Virus record (IMG/VR): IMGVR_UViG_3300030329_002716
Coordinates: 1 to 44,029 of that record
Source: a virus
DNA: 44,029 nucleotides
Reading direction: 5' to 3' (one strand)
In this document: positions 1-5,966 of the stretch, one piece after another
Layout of the letters: the number at the start of each line of letters is the position of its first letter
Numbering within the stretch: position 1 is the first letter of the stretch
Notes under the pieces: generated by a model
What the model saw: the letters and a program-made list of their open reading frames with translations, nothing else
Told to the model about the DNA's origin: nothing
The model's database searches: none
Made by a program: the position numbers and the translations under genes

Positions 1-52
1 TGAAGGTAAAGACCTTATAATGAAAAAAGATACTGACGAGATACCTTTCTAA
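1..52 (+). CDS. 3' end of a protein with SSB-like acidic tail (partial)
   Basis: Only the last 16 codons are in the window; the frame ends with TAA at 50-52. The visible C-terminus reads EGKDLIMKKDTDEIPF. An acidic stretch ending in Pro-Phe is the hallmark of bacterial and phage single-stranded DNA-binding proteins, whose tip binds replication partners. Because the helicase of this phage ends in a similar tail (DEELPF), the tail alone does not prove an SSB; another replisome protein is possible. The next gene starts on the last base of this stop codon, so the two are translationally coupled. Confidence 0.6.
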   Translation, partial: EGKDLIMKKDTDEIPF

Positions 53-177
53 TGAAACGAATAAACACATTTCAAAGGAAAGCTATTAAAGTTGGTAGTA
101 AGTTAGGTATGCAGAAGAAGTGGATAGCCAGACTATTAAGACTATCTTATTCAACTGTACAAAGGTATTCAAGATAA
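52..177 (+). CDS. small helix-turn-helix peptide
   Basis: A 41-residue ORF whose ATG shares one base with the stop of the preceding gene (TAATG), which implies translational coupling; there is no strong ribosome binding site of its own. The product is basic, and its second half (GMQKKWIARLLRLSYSTVQ, then RYSR) has the spacing of a helix-turn-helix: a hydrophobic helix, a Leu-Ser turn and a Ser-Thr-Val-x-Arg-Tyr recognition helix, as in many small DNA-binding regulators. It may be a phage transcription regulator or host-takeover peptide. The small size keeps the call tentative. Confidence 0.5.
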   Translation: MKRINTFQRKAIKVGSKLGMQKKWIARLLRLSYSTVQRYSR

Positions 178-181
178 TAAT

Positions 182-307
182 TGAAGGTAATACAGAACAT
201 AACAGCCTCTTTAGAGCTATTTTCAGACATTTTAAGCAAGAGGTATAATACTCATAATATTAACTGGCTGGAAGTTGCAGTATAAAAACTCTAATGTATT
301 ACCTTCA
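182..307 (+). ncRNA. candidate structured RNA closed by a 13-bp stem
   Basis: TGAAGGTAATACA at 182-194 is the exact reverse complement of TGTATTACCTTCA at 295-307, enclosing 100 bases. Inside are smaller possible hairpins, such as one around 203-217 and AACT/AGTT near 262-276. The element fills nearly the whole gap between the gene ending at 177 and the gene starting at 323. It could be an untranslated regulatory RNA, an RNase III processing site or a DNA-level operator pair. No known riboswitch family was recognised. Confidence 0.4.
230..249 (+). promoter_or_regulatory. candidate early promoter
   Basis: TTTTAAG at 230-236, seven bases, then a perfect TATAAT at 244-249. A weak -35-like TTCAGA lies at 222-227 with a 16-base spacer. 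Transcription would start near 256 and serve the gene at 323 and the following cluster. The TTTTAAG box at this short distance from the -10 box recurs at the two late promoters called on the other strand (38303-38323 and 41392-41410). Confidence 0.4.
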
Positions 308-322
308 TAACTTTGGAGATTT

Positions 323-646
323 ATGGAGTTTAATAAGATGCTAAAAACAATTGACAGAGTGATGGATATTGTTAAGCAGACACATATACAAGGGCAGAAG
401 GAGTATGCTCATGATACAGAGAATGTATTTGCTAACTTTGAAAGAGTAGCTAGTAATTTAAATGTGTCAAGAGAGAAAGCATTGCTTGTTTATTTATTAA
501 AACATATAGATGGTATCTGTTCTTATGTTGATGGTCATAAAATGCAGAGAGATTCTATTAAAGGTAGGCTCACAGATGCTATTGTTTATTTATGTTTGTT
601 ATGGGCAATGGATGATGAGAACATGAAAGACAATGCCAAAACATAG
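323..646 (+). CDS. unknown early protein, 107 aa
   Basis: Starts at ATG behind a TTGGAG ribosome binding site. The product is mostly alpha-helical in appearance and contains the segment NLNVSREKALLVYLLKHIDG, followed by a second helix with DSIKGRLTDAIVYLCLLWAM. This resembles the small phage proteins that carry a fixed helical core of unknown function. No catalytic motif or transmembrane segment is evident. It is the first gene after the structured intergenic element and overlaps the next gene by 14 bases. The function is unknown. Confidence 0.75.
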   Translation: MEFNKMLKTIDRVMDIVKQTHIQGQKEYAHDTENVFANFERVASNLNVSREKALLVYLLKHIDGICSYVDGHKMQRDSIKGRLTDAIVYLCLLWAMDDENMKDNAKT

Positions 647-854
647 TATTATAGTAAAAGAATATAGAGGTCTATCAAGATACGAAATGTATAGCAAGGC
701 TGCAAAATTACATTCAGACAATGGTAGGTGTTGGTGGATAGCAAGAAAAATACAAGAGAAATTAGCATTAGATGAAGCAGAAAAGAGGAGAATATGCCAA
801 ATAAGAAAGCAAAGAGTAGGAAGCAAGAAAAAAGAAAAAAGAACGAAAACCTAA
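633..854 (+). CDS. unknown small basic protein, 73 aa
   Basis: Overlaps the upstream gene by 14 bases; the ribosome binding site is weak (GAAAGA). The N-terminal part (MPKHSIIVKEYRGLSRYEMY) is followed by a helix with a conserved-looking Cys-Trp-Trp and a strongly basic tail rich in lysine and arginine. The tail overlaps the start of the next small ORF at 794, which has a much stronger ribosome binding site. No family was recognised; nucleic-acid binding through the basic tail is possible. Confidence 0.6.
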   Translation: MPKHSIIVKEYRGLSRYEMYSKAAKLHSDNGRCWWIARKIQEKLALDEAEKRRICQIRKQRVGSKKKEKRTKT

Positions 855-922
855 AAAGATTAGGCAGAACAGCTCATCAAGTTAAAAAAATTAGAGATAG
901 GAGTAGGAATGTATCATATTGA
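794..922 (+). CDS. very basic 42-residue peptide
   Basis: ATG at 794 lies just behind AGAGGAG, one of the best ribosome binding sites in the region. The product starts MPNKKAKSRKQEKRKK and is dominated by lysine and arginine, ending in NVSY. It overlaps the upstream gene by 61 bases in another frame and the next gene by 14 bases. Such peptides in phage early regions often bind nucleic acid, but nothing specific supports this here. The strong ribosome binding site is the main reason to accept it. Confidence 0.45.
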   Translation: MPNKKAKSRKQEKRKKNENLKRLGRTAHQVKKIRDRSRNVSY

Positions 923-1202
923 TACTATAATTACAGTAATATTTTTAGCAACTCTTCCTATAGGGTTTGAGTTGTCAAACTGTATGAATCCATATTATGA
1001 TGGGGAGCATGAAAATCTAGGGCTATTGTGACAGTGGGAAAAAGAAGACTTTCAAGTTCGTGAAAGAAGAATATGGAAAGAACCAAAAGTGTACACATTG
1101 AACTTGTATGATTCTGATGATAATTACTTTGAGCGTAAATTTAGAAAGAGATACTGGAAAAATAAAAACAGAGAGGAGATGGAGAAATTAAGTGAAAAAT
1201 AG
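909..1202 (+). pseudogene. small membrane protein gene interrupted by in-frame TGA
   Basis: ATG at 909 follows AGGAGTAGGA. The first 40 codons encode a protein with an N-terminal transmembrane segment (IITVIFLATLPIGFEL) and end at TGA 1029-1031. The same frame then stays open for 56 more codons to TAG at 1200-1202. That part reads like normal protein: QWEKEDFQVRERR near its start, then a charged, Tyr- and Trp-containing segment. No good start codon exists for the second half. Either a nonsense mutation or sequencing error broke one 97-residue gene, or the stop (TGA followed by C) is read through, or only the first 40 residues are made. TGA serves as a normal stop elsewhere in the window, so general recoding is unlikely. 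Confidence 0.5.
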
Positions 1203-1219
1203 TTCCAGATGTTATAAAT

Positions 1220-1305
1220 TATAATAGTAAGATTAGGCAACATGCATTTTTTAGTTGATAACGAATCTCCCTGTTACAACTCATGTTTTTCCTCATGTTG
1301 CCTAA
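1220..1305 (+). ncRNA. candidate 5' structured leader with nested hairpins
   Basis: TTAGGCAACATG (1233-1244) pairs perfectly with CATGTTGCCTAA (1294-1305). Inside, GTTGATAAC (1254-1262) pairs with GTTACAAC (1273-1280) except for one bulged A, leaving GAATCTCCCT as loop. A TATAAT box at 1220-1225 lies just upstream, so a transcript could begin almost exactly at the outer stem. No T-run follows on either strand, so it does not look like a terminator. Roles could be transcript stabilisation, RNase III processing or translational control. Confidence 0.4.
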
Positions 1306-1313
1306 AAATTTAA

Positions 1314-1463
1314 ATGGAAGAAGAGAACAATTTAATAAGATATTTAAGACGTAAATACAAACATTGTCCAGAATGTGGGCAACAACTTAGGAGAACTTAT
1401 GGGAAGAGCTATAAATATGGAAAACGACCTTCAAAAACTAGAAACAAAAGTGAAAGTTCTTGA
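1314..1463 (+). CDS. possible 49-residue zinc-binding peptide
   Basis: The ORF begins with MEEENNLIRYLRRKYKHCPE and has one CPECG knuckle followed by a Tyr-, Lys- and Arg-rich tail. Only two cysteines are present, so a metal site would need a partner or dimer. There is no clear ribosome binding site before the ATG, and the last 65 bases overlap the better supported gene at 1399. It is included because CPECG followed by a basic tail is typical of small phage proteins and because it would fill an otherwise empty stretch. Confidence 0.35.
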   Translation: MEEENNLIRYLRRKYKHCPECGQQLRRTYGKSYKYGKRPSKTRNKSESS

Positions 1464-1608
1464 AGATGCTTTATATAAAGTAATAGGTATTGTTGATAGT
1501 ATGCAGGAAAGAGCACAAAGAACAACTCATGTTGACCTTGCAAACTCGATTGAAGAAGAAAAGCCAAAAACTAAAACAGCTAAAAAGCGCAGCAAAGCAG
1601 CTGCATAG
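1399..1608 (+). CDS. small coiled-coil protein, 69 aa
   Basis: The start is placed at ATG 1399, behind TTAGGAG with ideal spacing, rather than at the in-frame GTG at 1375. The product contains a heptad-like segment (MENDLQKLETKVKVLEDALY) of about 30 residues and an acidic then Lys-rich tail ending in KKRSKAAA. It probably forms an oligomer. The stop codon shares one base with the GTG of the next gene, which suggests coupling. The function is unknown. Confidence 0.6.
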   Translation: MGRAINMENDLQKLETKVKVLEDALYKVIGIVDSMQERAQRTTHVDLANSIEEEKPKTKTAKKRSKAAA

Positions 1609-1829
1609 TGACTAACAATATTGTTCTTAGGTCTCTAAGTGACAATAGAAGTTGTACTTGTTGTGGGACATATAAGGTGCGTGCACCATTTTATGACTGG
1701 ACAAGCATTATTACTAAAGAACATATTGGTATAATATGTCAGAAGTGTGCAATAAGAGAAGCTTTTGGTACAAAGTATAAGAAGGACAAAGATTATATTA
1801 AATGGAGAGAAAAGTATGGCAAAAAATAA
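1608..1829 (+). CDS. zinc-ribbon protein, 73 aa
   Basis: A GTG start overlaps the upstream TAG stop by one base, so translation is probably coupled. The product has two cysteine clusters: C16, C18 and C19 (SCTCCG) and C44 and C47 (CQKC), which is the layout of a zinc ribbon with about 25 residues between the knuckles. The C-terminus is basic. Such proteins in phage early regions often bind DNA or RNA polymerase, but no specific partner can be inferred. Confidence 0.6.
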   Translation: MTNNIVLRSLSDNRSCTCCGTYKVRAPFYDWTSIITKEHIGIICQKCAIREAFGTKYKKDKDYIKWREKYGKK

Positions 1830-2061
1830 GAAAAAGAAAGCAACTATGAGAGATGTTGAGCTAGTCTTAAGTAATCTAATTCACGATGTAAACACTTTGT
1901 ACAGAGAAACAAAAGGTCTTGGAGCTGCACTTCATAACTATATAACTTTTAAGAAAGATGCTAAAGGTTTTACGAGTTTTGTGAAAGAAAAGTTTAAAGA
2001 TAAGGAAAAAGAGAAAAACAATGAAAAGGAAAGAACTAGCAGTGGTGTATCTAGCAAATGA
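1816..2061 (+). CDS. small basic and helical protein, 81 aa
   Basis: The start is placed at ATG 1816, behind GGAGAGAAAAGT; the in-frame ATG at 1765 lies inside the upstream gene and has no ribosome binding site. The product begins MAKNKKKKATMRDVE, continues with a helix (LVLSNLIHDVNTLYRETKGL) and ends in a highly charged Lys/Glu stretch. A coiled-coil or oligomeric role is likely. The last 41 bases overlap the next gene. Confidence 0.6.
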   Translation: MAKNKKKKATMRDVELVLSNLIHDVNTLYRETKGLGAALHNYITFKKDAKGFTSFVKEKFKDKEKEKNNEKERTSSGVSSK

Positions 2062-2416
2062 TGGGAGTAAGTTCATTACAAAAGAGGAAGCTCTGGAGCA
2101 CGATAAAATACTTAATGAACAAACAAATTCTATTAACAACAGAAGGAGAGTTAAAGTGAAAGAGATAGGAAAAGTTTTCACTCAAATCCTTAAAGAAAAT
2201 AATTGGGGAGTCTATTACATATCAAAGCCAATTAACCAACTTAATGTACAAGATGGTGACTCTCCCTTATTCACAGTCAACAAGGTTGACGAAGACACTG
2301 TAAGGAATGCCTTCTTGCAGGAGTTAGACAGAAGAATAAAGCAAATAGAGGAAAGTGAGTGGAAAAGTACTTCGCAAGCAGATTCAAAAACGAATTTGAA
2401 CTCAGACACTGGGTAA
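2021..2416 (+). CDS. unknown early protein, 131 aa
   Basis: Starts at ATG 2021 behind a purine-rich site (GGAAAAAGAG). The N-terminus reads VVYLANDGSKFITKEEALEH, a pattern seen in small phage proteins in which a strand and a Asp-Gly turn precede a helix starting with Lys-Glu-Glu-Ala. No catalytic motif is visible. The C-terminal part is polar and Ser/Thr-rich. It overlaps both neighbours (41 bases upstream, 58 downstream). The function is unknown. Confidence 0.65.
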   Translation: MKRKELAVVYLANDGSKFITKEEALEHDKILNEQTNSINNRRRVKVKEIGKVFTQILKENNWGVYYISKPINQLNVQDGDSPLFTVNKVDEDTVRNAFLQELDRRIKQIEESEWKSTSQADSKTNLNSDTG

Positions 2417-2583
2417 TATCTTTTTATGAAAGACAGATAGAGCACTACATACAGAATATGGGTGAGATGACTATGTATAAAGTTAGAATCACACCTAAAA
2501 TATTAGGAATAACATTAAAGAGATATTTAGAACTAGTGGGAGAAAAAGATGTTACTTATAGGAGATTGCTTAGAGCAAATTGA
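2359..2583 (+). CDS. unknown small protein, 74 aa
   Basis: GTG start at 2359 behind GAGGAAA. The product is rich in aromatic and basic residues, with FELRHWVISFYERQIEHYIQ in its first half. It looks like one long helix followed by a strand-helix unit. It overlaps the upstream gene by 58 bases and the methyltransferase gene by 35, as in the rest of this tightly packed cluster. No family was recognised. Confidence 0.55.
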   Translation: MEKYFASRFKNEFELRHWVISFYERQIEHYIQNMGEMTMYKVRITPKILGITLKRYLELVGEKDVTYRRLLRAN

Positions 2584-3340
2584 GAAACTTGATGCACAAT
2601 CTGTGCAGACAATCGTAACCTCACCACCTTATTGGGGTGTTAGGGATTACAAAGAATCAAATCAATTAGGCCAAGAGAGTACTCCTGAAGAGTTCGTCAG
2701 AAAGTTAATTCATTTATTTGATAAGGCTAAACGTGTCCTTAGAGATGATGGTACTGTCTGGGTGAACCTTGGGAATACTTACTTTGGTGCTAAAGGGGGA
2801 CATTGGGATAAGAATGGGTTAAATACATCTCATGGTGAAGAATACAGGATTAAGAAAAAAGCTCCTCCAAAACATAGATATTTAAAAAGAAAAGATTTAG
2901 TAGGTCTACCTTGGATGTTTGCATTTGGTATGCAGATTGATGGTTGGTATATTCGTAATGAGATTATTTGGAATAAACCTAATCCTGTTCCAGAGGCATT
3001 ACAAGATAGATATGTTAAATCACATGAACATATATTTCTATTTTCTAAAAAAGATAGATATTTTATGAACAAGGAAGCTGTAAAGAATCAGAAAGATGTG
3101 TGGACGTTTAATACATCACAATCAAAAGATGCACACTTTGCAGTATTTCCACAAAAATTACCTGAGCTATGTATCAAAGCATCTACTAAGGAGGGGGACG
3201 TAGTGCTTGACCCATTTATGGGGAGTGGGACAACTGCTTATGTAGCTCAGAGACTTGGAAGAAAATGGGTTGGCATAGAGCTTAATGAGGAATATGCAAC
3301 CATCATTAAAAACAAAACAAAACAGAGGGAGTTATTTTGA
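2549..3340 (+). CDS. beta-class DNA N4-cytosine/N6-adenine methyltransferase
   Basis: This 263-residue protein transfers a methyl group from S-adenosylmethionine to an exocyclic amino group in DNA. The catalytic motif IV, TSPPYWG, is at residues 24-30. The AdoMet-binding motif I, DPFMGSGTT, is at 221-229, near the C-terminus. That order, with the target-recognition region between, defines the beta class. SPPY rather than DPPY favours N4-cytosine but does not settle it. The ribosome binding site is GGGAGAAAAAG. The stop overlaps the TTG start of the next gene by four bases, which suggests a functional pair. It may protect phage DNA from host enzymes, form half of a restriction-modification system, or regulate expression. 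The target sequence cannot be read from the protein. Confidence 0.93.
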   Translation: MLLIGDCLEQIEKLDAQSVQTIVTSPPYWGVRDYKESNQLGQESTPEEFVRKLIHLFDKAKRVLRDDGTVWVNLGNTYFGAKGGHWDKNGLNTSHGEEYRIKKKAPPKHRYLKRKDLVGLPWMFAFGMQIDGWYIRNEIIWNKPNPVPEALQDRYVKSHEHIFLFSKKDRYFMNKEAVKNQKDVWTFNTSQSKDAHFAVFPQKLPELCIKASTKEGDVVLDPFMGSGTTAYVAQRLGRKWVGIELNEEYATIIKNKTKQRELF

Positions 3341-4077
3341 CAATATTAGACTACAAGCAAATAGAGAGTCTTTTAGAAAAAGATAAAAGATATAGTATAA
3401 AGCAAACATATTGGAATAATTTTCCCAAAGATACCAAACAAGACTACAGACAAGTCAACCTTGATATATTTGGATTATTACTAGAACATAATAAAGCATT
3501 ACCATATCACGATTTATTTAGCAGGGGATACAGAAAACATCCAAAACAATCATTGCCTTTAGAATTACATGATGATGTGATAAAGGGTAGGATAGCTAGG
3601 CAGTGGGCATCATTTATTAGAGAATACCATGCATACTGTATGTTTATACAAATAGGAAGAAAGTATGGCCTAAGCGAGTACTTTATCAAAAGAAACTTAG
3701 AGCTTGATAATATGGGTACTGATATTTTAATTGAAAATGAAGTGATACCTGAAAACTCTTTTAAAATAGATATATTCCAATCAACATCAAACTCTAAAAA
3801 GTTTAGAGATAAAAAAGACACTACAAGAAAAAACTGGAAAAAATCAAAAGGATTTGAAACTGATGATAATATTCCAGGAATTAAAATTACTATAGAGCTT
3901 GGGCTTGACACTGAAGATGGTATAAACAATACAAAAGAAGTGAATAAATGGTATTTAGTCAATGAAGAGACTGTTGAGAATCTAATTAAAATCTTTACAG
4001 ACAATTATGATAAAAAAATTAAGTCTCACCCACTTCAAGCTCAAATAACGAAAGAATTTAATTGTGAATTAATATAA
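3337..4077 (+). CDS. unknown protein coupled to the methyltransferase; possible restriction endonuclease
   Basis: A TTG start overlaps the methyltransferase stop (TTGA) and sits behind a very strong AGAGGGAG site, so the two proteins are made together. The 246-residue product is soluble and of typical type II endonuclease size. A segment with GTDILIENEV (D129) is followed about 15 residues later by KIDIFQST and then many lysines, vaguely like a PD-(D/E)xK core (an acidic residue, then a strand with a second acidic or Gln residue), but a full D...(E/D/Q)xK triad is not obvious. The endonuclease idea rests mainly on gene coupling. Alternatives are a specificity partner or an unrelated early protein. 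Confidence 0.4.
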   Translation: MTILDYKQIESLLEKDKRYSIKQTYWNNFPKDTKQDYRQVNLDIFGLLLEHNKALPYHDLFSRGYRKHPKQSLPLELHDDVIKGRIARQWASFIREYHAYCMFIQIGRKYGLSEYFIKRNLELDNMGTDILIENEVIPENSFKIDIFQSTSNSKKFRDKKDTTRKNWKKSKGFETDDNIPGIKITIELGLDTEDGINNTKEVNKWYLVNEETVENLIKIFTDNYDKKIKSHPLQAQITKEFNCELI

Positions 4078-4084
4078 CATATTT

Positions 4085-4106
4085 AGGGTATACCTAAGTA
4101 TACCTT
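4085..4106 (+). repeat. palindromic hairpin before the helicase gene
   Basis: GGTATAC (4087-4093) and GTATACC (4098-4104) are perfect inverted repeats around CTAA, extendable by a G-T and an A-T pair. This may be an operator for a dimeric repressor or an RNA hairpin in the gap between the methyltransferase pair and the helicase. Confidence 0.45.
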
Positions 4107-4116
4107 ATGTTGAGAT

Positions 4117-4152
4117 AACGCCTTTAATGTATCATTTTTGAGGTCGTTTTTT
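4117..4152 (+). terminator. possible intrinsic terminator
   Basis: AACGCCT (4117-4123) can pair with AGGTCGTT (4141-4148) with one bulged T, and a run of T follows. The loop is about 17 bases, longer than usual, so it may be only a partial terminator or attenuator. The helicase ribosome binding site begins a few bases after it. Confidence 0.35.
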
Positions 4153-4168
4153 CAAGAAAGGGAGAAAA

Positions 4169-5521
4169 ATGAGTAAAACACTGCCATCAGACAGTAAAAT
4201 GGAGAATATTGTGCTTGGCACACTAATTCAATATCCAGATAAGATAGATAAGGTTATGGGATACTTTACAGATAGTGAAGTGTTGTTCCAAACTAGGTCA
4301 AAAAGGTTATGGAAGGTTCTTTTAAATATGAGGAAGAAGAATCAGCACATAGACCTCATGACTGTAAGCTCACATCTATCAGAAGAAGATAAGCAATCTG
4401 GAGTTGGTGATGAATATCTAGCTGAATGTACAATAAACACCACATTAAGTGGTACTGCAGAAGTATATGCTAAAAGATTATATGAAAAGTATTTACTTAG
4501 AAAGGTTATCTTTCAAACTAAGAAGATTGAAACAGATGCAATGGATAGCAAGGATGATACTTATGGAACGCTAGTTAATGCACATACATTAATAGGTGAA
4601 TTAATATCTATACAACCTGATACAAAATTTAATATTGAAGAAGAGATAATAGATGCAGTAAATTCTATTACGAGTAAAGAGAAAAAAATAATACAAACAA
4701 ACTATCAAGCCATAGATAGATTTGCTGGTGGACTCACAAGAGGTGAAATTACAATCGTAGGGGGAAGGCCTGGACATGGTAAATCGACATTTTTACTAAA
4801 TGTTCTTTCAAATCTCCTCTCACAAGAAAGACGAGTACTCTTATTTAATAGAGAGCTAACAAACATAGAAGTTCTTAAGAAGTTGATAGCTATTGAATCA
4901 GGTCAACTCTCCTACGCACTCATTAGAAAAGGTATCTATGATGATACCTCACTTAAAGAGCTTTCAAGGACAAAGCAAATAATCACAGAGAAATATAAAG
5001 AAGGAAAGTTTGCAATGTTTGATAACATTAAAGACTTTGCTAAGTCTGCTGTTGAAATTAAAAAGTTTCAACCTGATGTAATTATAGATGACTATATCCA
5101 ACTAATTACTCCAAGTGGAAAGGAAGAGCAACGAAGATTGCAATTAGAAAGATTAGTTAATGATTATAAATGGGTTGCTAAAGAGCACCAGTGTGCAGTA
5201 ATATTAGCATCTCAATTAAATCGTGGTATAGAATCTAGGGATAAAGCTATACCTAGGTTGTCTGATTTGGCTGAGAGTGGAGCTATTGAACAAGTAGCAG
5301 AGAATGTATTCTTTATATATTACGAACATAAGGTTAAGCCTAATCCTGCTAAAAAGAATATGATTACATTGCATGCTGCAAAAGTAAGGTATGGAGAAAC
5401 AGGACAAACTGATATGGGATATGATGGAGATAAATCTAAGATGTTTGATTCACACGATGAATTCTTACAAGCAAATAGAGGAGTAAAAGTTGAAGAAAAA
5501 GACGAAGAGCTACCATTCTAA
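4169..5521 (+). CDS. replicative DNA helicase, DnaB family
   Basis: This 450-residue hexameric helicase unwinds DNA at the phage replication fork. The N-terminal DnaB domain begins near MENIVLGTLIQYPDK and spans about residues 10-150. The RecA-like motor follows: Walker A GGRPGHGKST at 198-207, Walker B IIDDY with D307 and D308, and the ASQLNRG segment with the sensor Gln downstream. The length matches the family. The ribosome binding site AAAGGGAG precedes the ATG. The C-terminus ends DEELPF, an acidic Pro-Phe tip like that of SSB proteins and of the gene at the left edge. Its last 32 bases overlap the RuvC-like gene, coupling helicase and recombination nuclease expression. Confidence 0.95.
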   Translation: MSKTLPSDSKMENIVLGTLIQYPDKIDKVMGYFTDSEVLFQTRSKRLWKVLLNMRKKNQHIDLMTVSSHLSEEDKQSGVGDEYLAECTINTTLSGTAEVYAKRLYEKYLLRKVIFQTKKIETDAMDSKDDTYGTLVNAHTLIGELISIQPDTKFNIEEEIIDAVNSITSKEKKIIQTNYQAIDRFAGGLTRGEITIVGGRPGHGKSTFLLNVLSNLLSQERRVLLFNRELTNIEVLKKLIAIESGQLSYALIRKGIYDDTSLKELSRTKQIITEKYKEGKFAMFDNIKDFAKSAVEIKKFQPDVIIDDYIQLITPSGKEEQRRLQLERLVNDYKWVAKEHQCAVILASQLNRGIESRDKAIPRLSDLAESGAIEQVAENVFFIYYEHKVKPNPAKKNMITLHAAKVRYGETGQTDMGYDGDKSKMFDSHDEFLQANRGVKVEEKDEELPF

Positions 5522-5966
5522 AAGATATATTGGGATAGACCCAGGAAAAAGTGGTGGCATTGCAGTAATTATGGAAGATGGTAGTACTAAGGCATATAAA
5601 TGTCCTCATAGCATAAAAGATATGGCATTAGTTTTTTCTATTGCTATGGGAAATACTGCTCCTGCTGATACTTGTGTTGCTATTGAAAAGGTATGGGCAC
5701 ACCCAGGGGATGCTAGGAGTAGAGCATTTGTTTTTGGAACTAACTATGGACAATGGCAAGGGATTATTGCTAGCCACGAAATAGAATTTAGAGAGATACC
5801 TCCACAGACTTGGATGAAATATTATAATGTTCCTAAGCTTGAGAAAAATAAAAGGAAGAATTGGTTAAAAGATAAAGCTAAAGAATTATTTCCAGAACAT
5901 AAAAAGATTACACTGTATAATGCTGATGCACTGCTTATAGCTCACTATATTAGTAGGGAGAATTAA
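5490..5966 (+). CDS. RuvC-like Holliday-junction nuclease
   Basis: The RNase H-like fold is shown by YIGIDPGKSGG with D17 on the first strand, AIEKV with E66, and the C-terminal NADALLIAHY with D146. These match the acidic metal-binding residues of the RuvC family. Such phage enzymes cut branched DNA before packaging. The start is TTG at 5490, chosen because GAGGAG lies at ideal spacing upstream; it overlaps the helicase by 32 bases. The size (158 residues) fits the family. The gene ends the rightward arm and its last 17 bases overlap the end of the opposing giant gene. Confidence 0.9.
   Translation: MKKKTKSYHSKRYIGIDPGKSGGIAVIMEDGSTKAYKCPHSIKDMALVFSIAMGNTAPADTCVAIEKVWAHPGDARSRAFVFGTNYGQWQGIIASHEIEFREIPPQTWMKYYNVPKLEKNKRKNWLKDKAKELFPEHKKITLYNADALLIAHYISREN

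Noticed and set aside
294-346. Short frame starting MYYLHNFGDL upstream of the gene at 323
   Set aside because: No ribosome binding site, only 16 codons, and overlaps the better gene start.
909-1202. Genome-wide recoding of TGA as tryptophan
   Set aside because: TGA is used as the normal stop of the genes ending at 2583, 3340 and 40438, and all other tryptophans are TGG.
1375-1608. GTG start at 1375 for the coiled-coil gene
   Set aside because: No ribosome binding site before it, whereas ATG 1399 has TTAGGAG at ideal spacing.
1765-2061. ATG start at 1765
   Set aside because: Lies inside the upstream gene without a ribosome binding site; ATG 1816 has GGAGAG upstream.
3507-4004. 165-codon minus-strand frame opposite the methyltransferase partner
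   Set aside because: Ser/Phe/Ile-rich mirror of an A+T-rich coding strand, without ribosome binding site, and fully inside a better supported gene.
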